Origin: SZAS-103 sp038226665
GTDB taxonomy: Bacteria; Pseudomonadota; Gammaproteobacteria; Xanthomonadales; Xanthomonadaceae
Length of the DNA: 64,000 bases
Assembly (NCBI GenBank): GCA_038226665.1
Contig: JBBRQI010000014.1
Location: 1 to 64,000, forward strand
Direction: 5' to 3'
Positions 23,865-33,344 of this stretch are shown piece after piece (the stretch's first letter is position 1; each line of letters starts with the position of its first letter). A program made the position numbers and the translations under genes. The notes under the pieces are model-generated. The model was not told the origin of the DNA, ran no database searches, and worked only from the letters and a program-made list of their open reading frames with translations.

Positions 23865-25646
23865 CTATTCTGGAACGCGCGCGCTGCGCATCACCGGATA
23901 CAAGTCGCGGCGTTCGTCCCACGATGGGCTGCGGCGATAGAAGAAATCCAGGCGCGCATCGGGATCTTTGGCGAACGCGGGATCGTCGGCGAGTTTTTTC
24001 CTGAACGCGGCGGCGAGTACGGGATCGGCCTTGAGTTGCTCACGCGCGACGTCTTCGGCGACGTAGGCCTCCATGTATTCCTTCTGTTCGAAGGCGTTGT
24101 TGAATTCGCCCCACGCAATCAGCGAATCGGGTGCCTGCGGCTCGAACAGTTCGATCACGAGACGCGTTTTGGCTTGCGCGATCGGAACGAACAACGCGCC
24201 CTTGCCGATATCGCGTGCCTCGGGTTTCCACGAACCCGTCAGCGTCAGCAGTTGATGGCTTTCGTAGGAGTCCTTGCCGAACGCGACTGTGTCGGCGCGG
24301 AAGGTTTCCACCGCTGCGTGCGGCAGCGCGTGATCGATCGTGCGGAACTGCACGCCGTGCTGGCGCAGTTTTTCCGCAACCCATGCCGCGTGCGCGGCGG
24401 GGACAATATAGCCGCCCATGGGTGCGACCACGGTGAGGCTTGGCTGCACGTCGTCGTGCAGCGGAATATGCCAAGCCTGCGGCTTGGTTTCATCGTAGTG
24501 CGTCATCAGCGCGCCCGACACGTCCGAAGGCGTGCGCGTGTAGGCGTAGCCGAGGAAGTCGATGTTGTGCGATGCGTCCGTCGCCTTGTAGTCGAGCGGG
24601 ATGGTCTGTCCGCCGAGCTGCGTCGCGCGTTCGTCGGCATCGCGCGCAAGCCGCAGCCAATCGCCGCCGCGTGTCGCGGTCAGGTCGAGCATGGCGATGA
24701 TGGTGTTGTGGGTGATCCGCACGCGCGTTGGATAATCCTTCCACGAATGCGTTTCAACGAGCATGCCGAAGCGATTGCGCAGCGGCATGTAGCCGTGCGA
24801 GAAGCGCGGCGTGGCAACACCATCGGCGAAGCCCGAGGCGGGATCGTCGTTGGTGATGAACGAGGGATAGAACGATACCGGCTTCGAGCCCTGCGCCGCG
24901 AGCCGCGCGACCACGCCATCGCGCATCGCGATGCCGTCCTTGCGCAGTTCCGCATCGCCCGAATGGGTGGGCTCGGCGGTGATCGAGACATCGTGCTGAA
25001 ATTTCGCGCCATCGGTGACGTGCAGGTCGACGTACGCGATCGGATCCCACGCATTGATGAGCCGGAGCATCGCCTGCATCTCCGGCGTGTCCGCCTTCAC
25101 GTAATCGCGGTTGAGGTTGAAGTTCTGCGCGGTCGTGCGCCAGCCCATTTCGACGGGGCCGCGCTGGTTCGGGCGATTCCATGCGCCGAAGCGTTCGTGC
25201 CCGTCGATGTTGAACACCGGTACGAAGATCCAGACGACCTTCTCGAAGTCGCCCTTCGCGGTCTTGCCATCGAGTGCTTCGCGCAGCGCGAGGAAACCCG
25301 CGTCCTTGCCGTCGATTTCGCCGGCGTGGATGCCGCCCTGGATCAGCAGTACCGGAATCTGTTTCGCGTGTGCCTGCTCGGGCGTGAACGCGCCAGTGCG
25401 CGTGACGACCAGCGCTTTCATCGGCCGGCCTTCCGGCGTCGTGCCGAAATCGATGCAGCGCACGGCGTCGGGATATGCCTTGGCGAAGGCGGCACAGAGC
25501 GCGATCGTTTCGTCGTAGCGGCCGGTCTTCTCGAAGCCGGAGCGTTCGGAGATCGTGGCCAGAGCATCCGGTGTTGCTGCGCTTGCCGCAGCCGCTACGC
25601 CAAGCGCGAATAACGTCGCGATGCAAAGTGCGCGAATCGAAAACAT
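23865..25646 (-). CDS. secreted M14-family zinc carboxypeptidase-like protein
   Basis: A 593-residue protein with a signal peptide (MFSIRALCIATLFALGVAAAASA, cleavage near residue 23). The zinc site is complete: H107 and E110 in GGIHAGEIDGKD, and H209 in YVDLHVTDG. The catalytic Glu lies in MLVETHSWKDYPTR. The N-terminal 340 residues form the M14 domain and the rest is a family-specific extension. It should hydrolyse peptides or cell-wall peptides in the periplasm or medium. GGGAG 6 nt before ATG 25646 fixes the start; the open frame upstream to 25868 has no such support. Confidence 0.9.
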   Translation of the reverse strand: MFSIRALCIATLFALGVAAAASAATPDALATISERSGFEKTGRYDETIALCAAFAKAYPDAVRCIDFGTTPEGRPMKALVVTRTGAFTPEQAHAKQIPVLLIQGGIHAGEIDGKDAGFLALREALDGKTAKGDFEKVVWIFVPVFNIDGHERFGAWNRPNQRGPVEMGWRTTAQNFNLNRDYVKADTPEMQAMLRLINAWDPIAYVDLHVTDGAKFQHDVSITAEPTHSGDAELRKDGIAMRDGVVARLAAQGSKPVSFYPSFITNDDPASGFADGVATPRFSHGYMPLRNRFGMLVETHSWKDYPTRVRITHNTIIAMLDLTATRGGDWLRLARDADERATQLGGQTIPLDYKATDASHNIDFLGYAYTRTPSDVSGALMTHYDETKPQAWHIPLHDDVQPSLTVVAPMGGYIVPAAHAAWVAEKLRQHGVQFRTIDHALPHAAVETFRADTVAFGKDSYESHQLLTLTGSWKPEARDIGKGALFVPIAQAKTRLVIELFEPQAPDSLIAWGEFNNAFEQKEYMEAYVAEDVAREQLKADPVLAAAFRKKLADDPAFAKDPDARLDFFYRRSPSWDERRDLYPVMRSARVPE

Positions 25647-25704
25647 GGCCACTCCCGATGAAAGGCTCGCGACATGGTAGCCGCTGGCGCCGGCCAACGC
25701 CGCA

Positions 25705-26601
25705 TCACGAATGCGCTGCGCCTGTGCTCCAGCGCGTTGTTCCAACGACCACGGTCTGCGTGCGTCCACCAACCCACACGGCGTCGCCTTCGATGCGGAT
25801 GCGGATGCGTGCGTCGCGGCCCATCTCGCGGCCCTGGCTGACCCGGTAGCCGCGGGCGAGTGGTCCATCCGGTTCCTGCCATGCGACGTAGGCGGCGATC
25901 AATCCGTTCGCCGCCCCGGACGCCGGATCTTCGACGATGCCGACGCCGGCCGGGAATGCGCGCACGACGAGTTCGTACTTCGGATTCACGCAGCGCGCGA
26001 ACGCGCACAGACCGAGGCTATCAGTCGCCTTCGCAAGTGCGCCGATTGCCGCATGGTCTGGGTGCCAGTCGCGCAATCCCGATTCGCTTGCAAATTCGGC
26101 CATCCACCAACGTCGGCCTCCCTCGACGAATGCCGGCGGGAGTGCGCCGAGCGCGAGTCCGCCAAGCACGTGACGCAGCAGGGGCTCATCGATTCCCATA
26201 TGCAGCACGCGAGCCGACGGTGCCTGCACGAAGAGTCGCCGCAACGCGCCTTCGCCTTCGCCTTCGATGCGGATCGGCAACATTCCGGCGGCGCATTCCT
26301 GCACCAGCAGTCCATCGCGCGCCTGCACGTTGCCGAAGTCGAGCGCCGCATGCGCGCTGCCGATGCTCGGATGGCCGGCGAATGGAATCTCGCGGGTCGG
26401 CGTGAAGATGCGCAGCCGGTAACTTGCTTTCGGCGATGTCGGTGGAAGCACGAACGTGGTTTCGACAAGGTTGGTCCATGCCGCGAAGCCTTGCATCGCC
26501 GAATCGCTCCAGTCGTGCGCATCGAGCACGACGCCGAGCGGATTTCCGCCGCCGATGAAATCGGCGAACACATCGAGTTGCAGGTAGCGGGCGTCGGTCA
26601 T
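25705..26601 (-). CDS. PhzF-family isomerase-like protein
   Basis: This 298-residue protein has the diaminopimelate-epimerase-like fold of the PhzF family. Motifs are DVFADFIGGGNPLGVV, catalytic-type E47 in NLVETTFVLP, IPFAGHPSIGSA in the first half, and EDPASGAANG in the second half, which together are diagnostic of the family. There are no phenazine genes nearby, so the substrate is unknown and a phenazine role should not be assumed. It is divergent from the GST gene, with a 96-nt shared upstream region. Confidence 0.92.
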   Translation of the reverse strand: MTDARYLQLDVFADFIGGGNPLGVVLDAHDWSDSAMQGFAAWTNLVETTFVLPPTSPKASYRLRIFTPTREIPFAGHPSIGSAHAALDFGNVQARDGLLVQECAAGMLPIRIEGEGEGALRRLFVQAPSARVLHMGIDEPLLRHVLGGLALGALPPAFVEGGRRWWMAEFASESGLRDWHPDHAAIGALAKATDSLGLCAFARCVNPKYELVVRAFPAGVGIVEDPASGAANGLIAAYVAWQEPDGPLARGYRVSQGREMGRDARIRIRIEGDAVWVGGRTQTVVVGTTRWSTGAAHS

Positions 26602-26697
26602 GCGCGATGGCCTTTTGAAGAACGGCTAGGGTGCCAGAATCCGCAGCCAACCGGGACACTGATACGATCGTCTGAATATCACCAGGGATTTCTTAGC

Positions 26698-27372
26698 ATG
26701 CTCACCGTCCACCACCTCGAGAATTCGCGTTCGCAGCGCGTACTGTGGTTGCTCGAGGAACTCGGTTTGCCGTATGAGATCGTGCCGTACAAGCGCGATC
26801 CGCAGACCTTGCTGGCACCACCGGAGTTGCGCAAGGTGCATCCACTCGGGAAATCGCCCGTGATCGTGGATGGCGAGGCGACGGTCGCGGAGTCGGGCGC
26901 GATCGTCGAATACCTCATCGACCGGTATGGGCAGGACACCCGGTTGAAACCGCTGATGGGTTCGCCGGAACGCCTGCGCTACACCTACTGGTTGCATTAC
27001 GCGGAAGGTTCGGCGATGCCGCCATTGCTGCTGAGCCTGGTGTTCTCGCGGTTGCCGAAAGCGCCGATGCCGTTCTTCGTGAAGCCCATCGTGAGCGGCC
27101 TTTCGGCGAAGGTGCGCAGCAGCTACATCGCGCCGCAGGTCAAGCTGCACCTCGACTGGATGGAATCCGAACTCGGCAAGTCCACGTGGTTCGCGGGCGA
27201 GGTATTCACCGGCGCCGACATCCAGATGAGTTATCCGATCGAGGCCGCAAGCATGCGCGGCGGCCTCGATGCGAGTCGACCGAATCTCTGGGGCTGGCTG
27301 CAGCGCATCCACGCGCGGCCCGCGTACCAGCGCGCGCTCGCGAAGGGCGGACCGTTGCAGGACATGAGCTGA
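26698..27372 (+). CDS. glutathione S-transferase
   Basis: A 224-residue cytosolic GST. The thioredoxin-like N-terminal domain has LTVHHLENSRSQRVLWLLEEL (with Ser10/Ser12 near the catalytic position), NP-type loop replaced by HPLGKSPVIVDG, and AESGAIVEYLIDRYG binding the glutathione gamma-glutamyl group. The helical C-terminal domain includes FTGADIQMSYPIE. The start is ATG 26698 with AGGGA about 10 nt upstream; the frame is open far upstream through the antisense of the PhzF gene and that part is not coding. Confidence 0.92.
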   Translation: MLTVHHLENSRSQRVLWLLEELGLPYEIVPYKRDPQTLLAPPELRKVHPLGKSPVIVDGEATVAESGAIVEYLIDRYGQDTRLKPLMGSPERLRYTYWLHYAEGSAMPPLLLSLVFSRLPKAPMPFFVKPIVSGLSAKVRSSYIAPQVKLHLDWMESELGKSTWFAGEVFTGADIQMSYPIEAASMRGGLDASRPNLWGWLQRIHARPAYQRALAKGGPLQDMS

Positions 27373-27452
27373 GCTGTTTCAACAGAGCAGCTTCGGCACG
27401 GCAGCTTGAGACGAGTTGCTCGCGTTGAGTCAACCAAGGAAAGCATCACGGC

Positions 27453-28073
27453 ATGGACGACATTTCCTCGACCATCATCATCATCGCGATCACTTGCGTG
27501 GTGTCGTTCGTCGCGTTCGGCAATCCGAAGGTGATGGACGAACTGATTTTCTGGCCGCCGGCGGTTACCCGCAAGCACGACTATTCGCGTTTCATCGGCT
27601 ATGGCCTGGTGCATGCCAACGGCCCGCACTTGTTGTTCAACATGCTCACCCTGTATTTCTTCGGGCGTTCGATGGAGGGCATCATCAACGCGCAACTCGG
27701 CGCGTACGGCTTCGCGTTCTTCTACGTGCTGGGGTTGATCGCCTCGATCCTGCCGACGTATATCCGGCATCGCGATGACGAGAACTACCGCAGCCTCGGC
27801 GCATCCGGCGCGGTGTCGGCGGTGCTGTTTGCGTACATCCTGTTCCAGCCGTGGTCGTTGATCTATTTCTATTTCGCGATACCGGTTCCGGCGATTGTGT
27901 ACGCAGTCCTTTACGTCGGTTACACGATATGGAGCAACCGCCGCGGCGGCGGCCGCATCAACCATAGTGCGCATCTGTGGGGCGCGGCGTATGGCGTGGC
28001 GTTCGTGCTGGTGATGAAGCCCGGGCTATTCGAGCTGTTCGCGGATCGGTTGATGCATCCGGGATCAGGTTAG
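27453..28073 (+). CDS. rhomboid-family intramembrane serine protease
   Basis: A 206-residue protein with six likely membrane helices. The catalytic dyad is visible: S118 in SLGASGAVSAV and H174 in INHSAHLWGAAYG. The loop-1 region IGYGLVHANGPHLLFNM matches the usual W-R/H-xxxxH-NM pattern. Rhomboids cleave membrane-spanning substrates within the bilayer. AAGGAAAG stands about 10 nt before the ATG. It is convergent with mfd downstream. Confidence 0.92.
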   Translation: MDDISSTIIIIAITCVVSFVAFGNPKVMDELIFWPPAVTRKHDYSRFIGYGLVHANGPHLLFNMLTLYFFGRSMEGIINAQLGAYGFAFFYVLGLIASILPTYIRHRDDENYRSLGASGAVSAVLFAYILFQPWSLIYFYFAIPVPAIVYAVLYVGYTIWSNRRGGGRINHSAHLWGAAYGVAFVLVMKPGLFELFADRLMHPGSG

Positions 28074-28146
28074 CAAGCGCCAATCAACGTGTGCACTGAC
28101 GTGCAATGTTGTCGCGACACTGGCGCCATGCACGGCACGGCACCCG

Positions 28147-31100
28147 CTACATCGGCTTGCCAAGCATCAACAGCAGCCCACGCGCCGCAGCGATGCGAGA
28201 GGCCGCATCCGGCATTTCGATCTTGATCCGCAACTTGTCAGGCCCGTCCAGCTGGTAGTTCTTCGGCTGTTTCTGGATCATCTGGATCACCGACATCGGG
28301 TCGATGTTCGGTTTCGCGGTGAACAGCACGCGGCCGCCGCCCGCGCCGAGGTCGATCTTGCGGATGCCGAGCGGCGTCGCGGCGAGCTTGAGTTCGGTGA
28401 TCACGAATAGATTCTTTGCTGGATCCGGCAACAAACCAAAACGATCGATCATCTCGACCTGCAACTCGCGCAACGCATCCACGCCGCGCGCACTTGCGAT
28501 GCGCTTGTACAGCGTGAGGCGCGCGTGCACGTCTGGCTGGTAATCCTCTGGAATCAGCGCGGGGATGTGCAGTTCGATTTCAGCGCCATGATCGGCTTCG
28601 GCATCGAGGTCGGGCAGGTGGCCATCGCGGATCGAACGCACCGCGCGTTCCAGCAGCTCGGTGTACAGGCTGAAACCGACTTCGGCGATTTGCCCGCTTT
28701 GCTCTGCGCCGAGCAATTCGCCGGCACCGCGGATCTCCATGTCGTGCGTCGCGAGGGTGAAACCGGCACCGAGTTCGTCGAGCGCTGCAATTGCTTCCAG
28801 CCGTTTCGCCGCATCGCCGGTCATCGATTTCCTGTCGGGAACCACGAGGTACGCATACGCGCGATGGTGCGAACGGCCGACGCGTCCGCGCAGCTGGTGC
28901 AATTGCGCGAGGCCGAAGCGATCGGCGCGATCGATGATGATCGTGTTCGCGTTCGGGATGTCGATGCCGGACTCGATGATCGTCGTGCACAACAGGACGT
29001 TGAAGCGCTGGCGCTGGAAGTCGAGCATCACCTGTTCGAGTTCGCGCTCCGGCATCTGCCCATGGCCGACGCGGATGCGCGCCTCGGGCATCAATTCGCC
29101 CAGCGTTCGCGCCATCCGCTCGATGCTTTCGACCTGGTTGTGCAGGAAGTAGATCTGCCCGCCGCGTGAAATCTCGCGCTGGAACGCTTCCTTCAGCAGT
29201 GCGGCGTCCCATGGTGTCAGGAAGGTTTTCACCGCGAGGCGATGTGCCGGCGCGGTCGCGATCAGCGATAGCTCGCGCAGACCCGCCATCGCCATGTTGA
29301 GCGTGCGCGGGATTGGCGTTGCGGTCAGCGTCAGCAGATTGACCTCGGCGCGCAGTTTCTTCAGCGCTTCCTTCTGCTGTACGCCGAACCGTTGCTCCTC
29401 ATCGACGATCACAAGGCCGAGATCCTTGAACTTCACGTCCTTCTGCAACAGGCGATGGGTGCCGACGATGATATCGACGCGGCCTTCGGCGAGTTCCTGC
29501 AGCACGGTCTTGATCTCGGCGGTCGAACGAAAGCGCGAAATCACTTCGACGCGGATCGGCCAGTCGGCGAAACGGTCGCGAAAGTTTTGCCCGTGCTGCT
29601 GCGCGAGTAATGTCGTTGGCACAAGGACTGCTACCTGCCGGCCCGCACTCGCGCCGACGAATGCGGCACGCAACGCGACTTCGGTCTTGCCGAAACCGAC
29701 ATCGCCGCAAACCACGCGATCCATCGGTTGCGGTAGCGCGAGGTCGCGGATCACCGCTTCGATGGCCTGAAACTGGTCGGGTGTTTCCTCGAACGGGAAA
29801 CTCGACGCGAACGGTTCGTACATCGCGCGATCGACCGCGATCGCGAGTCCTTGCCGCGCGTGGCGCTTGGCCTGGATCTCCAGCAGTTCGGCCGCGACGT
29901 CGCGCACGCGTTCGGCGGCCTTGCGCTTGGCTTTCTGCCACTGCTCGCCACCCAGCGAATGCAACGGAGCGGTTTCCGGCGACGCCCCCGAATAACGATT
30001 GACCAGATGCAGTTGCGCGACCGGAACGTAGAGCTTGTCGCCCTTCGCGTATTCGATTTCGAGGTATTCGGCGCGTTCGCCGCCGGCATCGAGCGTGACC
30101 AATCCGCGGAAGCGGCCGACGCCATGATCTTCGTGCACGATCGGCGCACCGACCGCCAGTTCGCCAAGATCGCGGATGATCGTTTCGGGGTCGCGTCCGG
30201 ATCGCTTGCGCCGCCGCGCACCCGGCGCACGGTCGGGATTGAACTGGCGCTCGGTGAGCACGCACAACGCGGGCTCAATCAGCGCGAAACCGTTCTCGAA
30301 TGGCGCCACGGTGATCGCGAAGCGCGGCAGTGCCGTTTCGTTCGCGATGATCGAAGCACCAAGAAATGCTTGCCATCCGGAAACCTGCTGCGGCGTCAAT
30401 CCCGCATTGGCAAATTGTTCGAACAACGCTTCGCGCCGTCCCGCCGAATCGGCAGCGACCAGCACGCGTCCCGGATAGCTCGCAAGAAAACTGCGCAGCG
30501 CGGCAGCCGGCGCTTCGTTTTTCTGGTTCAGCGGCAACGTCGGCGCAGGTTGATCGCCAAGCGGCAATGCCTCTGCGCGTTTAGGATGCGTTTCACCGCA
30601 CACCTCGATGCGCTTGTGGCAATTGAGTTGTTTGCGCAACGCATCCGGTGGCAGATAGAGTTCGTCCGGCGGCAGGATCGGACGCTCGAGATCGTGGCGA
30701 CGCTGCTCCCAGCGCTCGCCGATCTGCGTCCAGAACGTATTGCCCGCATCAAGCGCGTCTTCGCCAAGCACGATCAATGTGTCATTGGCAACGTAATCGA
30801 AAAGACTCGCGGTGTTCTCGAAAAACAGCGGAAGGTAATACTCGATGCCAGCCGGTGTGCCGCCTTCCTTCAGATCCTGGTACAGGCCGCTGCGGCGCGT
30901 ATCGATGTCGAAGCGCTCGCGCAGGATTTCGCGCACGCGCCGGATGCTGGCTTCGTCGAGCGGGAATTCGCGCGCGGGCAACAGGCGCACGGATTCGACG
31001 GGGTGCGACGAACGCTGCGTTTCCGGATCGAAGCCGCGGATGGTGTCGATGACATCGTCGAACATTTCGATGCGGTAGGGCTCGTCCGCGCCCATCGGAT

Positions 31101-31644
31101 ACAGATCCAGCAGGCCACCGCGCACCGCGTAGTCGCCCGGATCGAGCACCTGTTGCACATTTCGATAGCCGGCCGCTTCAAGGCGGCGTTGCTCGCGCAA
31201 GAGGTCGAGTTTCTGCCCGCGCGTAATCAGCAGCGATTGCGCGCCGATGTAACCCGGCGGACACAGCCGCTGCATCAAGGTCGCGACCGGCACGACCAGC
31301 ACGCCGCGCCGCGTCGTTGGCAAACCGTACAAGGTCGCGACGCGTTGCGAAACGATGTCCGGATGCGGCCCGAACAGGTCGTAGGGCAGGGTTTCCCAAT
31401 CCGGAAAATGCAGCACGGGCAACGCGCCGGCCATCAGCCTCAGATCGGACTCGAGCGTGTGCGCGGCGTGGGTGTCGCGCACGACCGCGAGCACGAGGCC
31501 GTCGTGCGTTTCGGCGCAACGCGTCAACGCGAGCGCGAGCGCACTCGCACTGGCCGGCGCGCGCCAGTACGCGCGCTGCTGGCCGGCCTTGGGTAACGGA
31601 GGCGTGGAAAGCGGAGAGATCGGAAGCTCGGTCAGGGATCGCAT
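28147..31644 (-). CDS. mfd: transcription-repair coupling factor
   Basis: Mfd is a DNA translocase that removes RNA polymerase stalled at lesions and recruits UvrA. The 1165 residues match the family (1148 in E. coli). Domains in order: UvrB-like N-terminal modules (HFPDWETLPYDLFGPH; PGDYAVRGGLLDLYP), an RNA-polymerase-interaction domain (IVHEDHGVGRFRGL ... YLEIEYAKGDKLYVPV), helicase motor motifs (Walker A GDVGFGKTEVAL; DEEQRFGVQQKE; TATPIPRTLNMA; motif VI QLRGRVGRS) and the C-terminal TRCF domain. It lies 31 nt after a GNAT gene on the same strand. Confidence 0.98.
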   Translation of the reverse strand: MRSLTELPISPLSTPPLPKAGQQRAYWRAPASASALALALTRCAETHDGLVLAVVRDTHAAHTLESDLRLMAGALPVLHFPDWETLPYDLFGPHPDIVSQRVATLYGLPTTRRGVLVVPVATLMQRLCPPGYIGAQSLLITRGQKLDLLREQRRLEAAGYRNVQQVLDPGDYAVRGGLLDLYPMGADEPYRIEMFDDVIDTIRGFDPETQRSSHPVESVRLLPAREFPLDEASIRRVREILRERFDIDTRRSGLYQDLKEGGTPAGIEYYLPLFFENTASLFDYVANDTLIVLGEDALDAGNTFWTQIGERWEQRRHDLERPILPPDELYLPPDALRKQLNCHKRIEVCGETHPKRAEALPLGDQPAPTLPLNQKNEAPAAALRSFLASYPGRVLVAADSAGRREALFEQFANAGLTPQQVSGWQAFLGASIIANETALPRFAITVAPFENGFALIEPALCVLTERQFNPDRAPGARRRKRSGRDPETIIRDLGELAVGAPIVHEDHGVGRFRGLVTLDAGGERAEYLEIEYAKGDKLYVPVAQLHLVNRYSGASPETAPLHSLGGEQWQKAKRKAAERVRDVAAELLEIQAKRHARQGLAIAVDRAMYEPFASSFPFEETPDQFQAIEAVIRDLALPQPMDRVVCGDVGFGKTEVALRAAFVGASAGRQVAVLVPTTLLAQQHGQNFRDRFADWPIRVEVISRFRSTAEIKTVLQELAEGRVDIIVGTHRLLQKDVKFKDLGLVIVDEEQRFGVQQKEALKKLRAEVNLLTLTATPIPRTLNMAMAGLRELSLIATAPAHRLAVKTFLTPWDAALLKEAFQREISRGGQIYFLHNQVESIERMARTLGELMPEARIRVGHGQMPERELEQVMLDFQRQRFNVLLCTTIIESGIDIPNANTIIIDRADRFGLAQLHQLRGRVGRSHHRAYAYLVVPDRKSMTGDAAKRLEAIAALDELGAGFTLATHDMEIRGAGELLGAEQSGQIAEVGFSLYTELLERAVRSIRDGHLPDLDAEADHGAEIELHIPALIPEDYQPDVHARLTLYKRIASARGVDALRELQVEMIDRFGLLPDPAKNLFVITELKLAATPLGIRKIDLGAGGGRVLFTAKPNIDPMSVIQMIQKQPKNYQLDGPDKLRIKIEMPDAASRIAAARGLLLMLGKPM

Positions 31645-31675
31645 GAAGCTGCGCAGTTTAGCTCAGCGCGTTGGC

Positions 31676-32245
31676 TCAGCGGGCGGCGTGATCCGCCAAC
31701 CGGTTCGCGCACGCAAGTACGAGGCGCACGCGGGTCATGCCGGTGTGTTGGCTCGCTTCGCGACGGAAACCCAGCGTCTCGACCAGTTGCAGCATCGGCG
31801 TGTTGTCGTCGAGCACGTCGCCGTGGATCGCATCGAGTTTGCGTCGCCTTGCGTACGCGACGAGTTTCCTCAGCAGCAACCGGCCGAGGCCGAGTCCTGA
31901 AATGAAGCGCGAGACGAGAATCGCGAACTCGGCCTCGCGCGTGCCATCGACCTGCGACAACCGTGCGACCGCGCCGACCAGCCCTTCGCCTGGCGGCAGC
32001 GGTTCGGCGATCACCAGCACGAAGTCGCGACCGCGCCGCGGTTGCGTGAGCCGCTGCAGGTACTCCTCGCTCAACGATTTCATCGGGTGCTGGTAGCGCA
32101 GGCGGATTTCCTCGGGATTCAGCAGCGGAAAACCATCGCGGATCGCGTCGGCATCGGCAGCCACGATCGGGCGCAGCATCAACTCGCGCCGGTCGTCGAG
32201 GACGATGCGCTCATGCCATGGCGATCCGAGTCGTTGTCTCTTCAT
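31676..32245 (-). CDS. GNAT-family N-acetyltransferase
   Basis: A single-domain acetyltransferase of 189 residues. The acetyl-CoA loop is in FISGLGLGRLLLRKLVAYAR and the C-terminal NTPMLQLVETLGFRRE matches the usual GNAT ending. The N-terminal LRPIVAADADAIRDGFPLLNPEEIRLRY resembles the acetyltransferase domain found at the end of Pat-type protein acetyltransferases, so a protein substrate is possible. The start MKRQRLG at 32245 has AGGGA 4 nt upstream. It probably shares a transcript with mfd. Confidence 0.88.
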   Translation of the reverse strand: MKRQRLGSPWHERIVLDDRRELMLRPIVAADADAIRDGFPLLNPEEIRLRYQHPMKSLSEEYLQRLTQPRRGRDFVLVIAEPLPPGEGLVGAVARLSQVDGTREAEFAILVSRFISGLGLGRLLLRKLVAYARRRKLDAIHGDVLDDNTPMLQLVETLGFRREASQHTGMTRVRLVLACANRLADHAAR

Positions 32246-32426
32246 GTGTCCCTGGTGGATGCGTTCGATTGAGCCGGCGTCGCACACCCGCGATTGTCCA
32301 CCTTCGCACGCGCATTGCCGAGCAAGGGCTCCAAACGGCTTCGCAAAACCGCCGGCGTTCATCGCAGGGCAAGGTGCTACGACCACGATGCTAGAATTCG
32401 CGCCACTTCCGCATCGATGCGTCGCC

Positions 32427-33335
32427 ATGTCCGGCCAGGCCGACACGCTCAAGACAATTTTCCACGCGCTCGGTGCGAACTTCCTGATCTTCGTTGCGAA
32501 GCTCGGCGCGGCCCTGTTCACGGGCTCGGGCGCGATGATGGCCGAATCGGTGCACTCGCTGGCCGACTGCGGCAACCAGGTGCTGTTGCTGTACGGCGTG
32601 CGCAAGGCGCAGCGTCCGCCATCGCCGGACTATCCGCTCGGCCATGGGCGCGAGATCTATTTCTGGTCGTTCCTCGTCGCGCTGATGCTGTTTTCCGTCG
32701 GCGGCGTCTTTTCGGTTTACGAAGGCTGGCACAAGCTCCACCACTCCGAGCCGTTGACCCAGCCATGGTGGGCGCTGTTCGTGTTGCTCTTCAGCATCGC
32801 CGCCGAAGGCTTCTCGATGCGCACCTGCATGCAGGAAGCGAACAAGGCGCGCGAAGGCCGCAGTTTGTGGAAGTGGTTCCGGCAGAGCCGGCAGAGCGAA
32901 CTGATCGTGATCTTCGGCGAGAACCTTGCCGACCTGCTGGGCCTCGGCACGGGGCTGGTCGCGGTCATCGCGACGATGGCGACCGGCGATCCGATGTGGG
33001 ATGCGATCGGTACCCTCGTCATTGGCGTGTTGCTGATCGTGGTCGCGGTGTTCGTCGCGGTCGAGGTCAAGGCGTTGCTGATCGGGCAAAGCGTCGAGCC
33101 CGCCGTGCACCGCGCGATCTATTCCTATTTCAACGAGCGTCCCGAAGTACGCGGCGTCTTCAGCCTGATCACCATGCAGATGGGCAGCGACATCATGGTC
33201 GCGGTGCAGGCGGAAATGGATTTCTCGCTGCGCGGCGACGAGCTCGTGAAGCAGATCAATGCGGTGGAAGCCGGATTGAAAGAACAATTTCCGCAGGTGA
33301 AATGGCTGTTCTTCGAGCCTGACAATTCGGACTGA
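32427..33335 (+). CDS. cation diffusion facilitator family transporter
   Basis: A 302-residue inner-membrane metal/proton antiporter. Motifs are GSGAMMAESVHSLADCGNQ in helix 2 and IFGENLADLLGLGTG in helix 5, which carry the metal-binding His/Asp and Asn/Asp residues. The proline-rich YPLGHGREIYFWSFL follows helix 2. A C-terminal cytosolic domain is present. The GENLADLLG form resembles the ZnT9-like branch of the family, so the metal (Zn, Co, Fe) is uncertain. Start ATG 32427 is preferred because it directly precedes the conserved region; ATG 32388 is possible. Confidence 0.9.
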   Translation: MSGQADTLKTIFHALGANFLIFVAKLGAALFTGSGAMMAESVHSLADCGNQVLLLYGVRKAQRPPSPDYPLGHGREIYFWSFLVALMLFSVGGVFSVYEGWHKLHHSEPLTQPWWALFVLLFSIAAEGFSMRTCMQEANKAREGRSLWKWFRQSRQSELIVIFGENLADLLGLGTGLVAVIATMATGDPMWDAIGTLVIGVLLIVVAVFVAVEVKALLIGQSVEPAVHRAIYSYFNERPEVRGVFSLITMQMGSDIMVAVQAEMDFSLRGDELVKQINAVEAGLKEQFPQVKWLFFEPDNSD

Positions 33336-33344
33336 GTCGCGGAA

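Noticed and set aside
23835..25613. 592-codon plus-strand frame opposite the M14 peptidase
   Set aside because: The minus strand has a complete zinc site and signal peptide; this frame is an antisense shadow.
29851..31596. 581-codon plus-strand frame opposite mfd
   Set aside because: Mfd is full length and intact; no motif supports the antisense frame.
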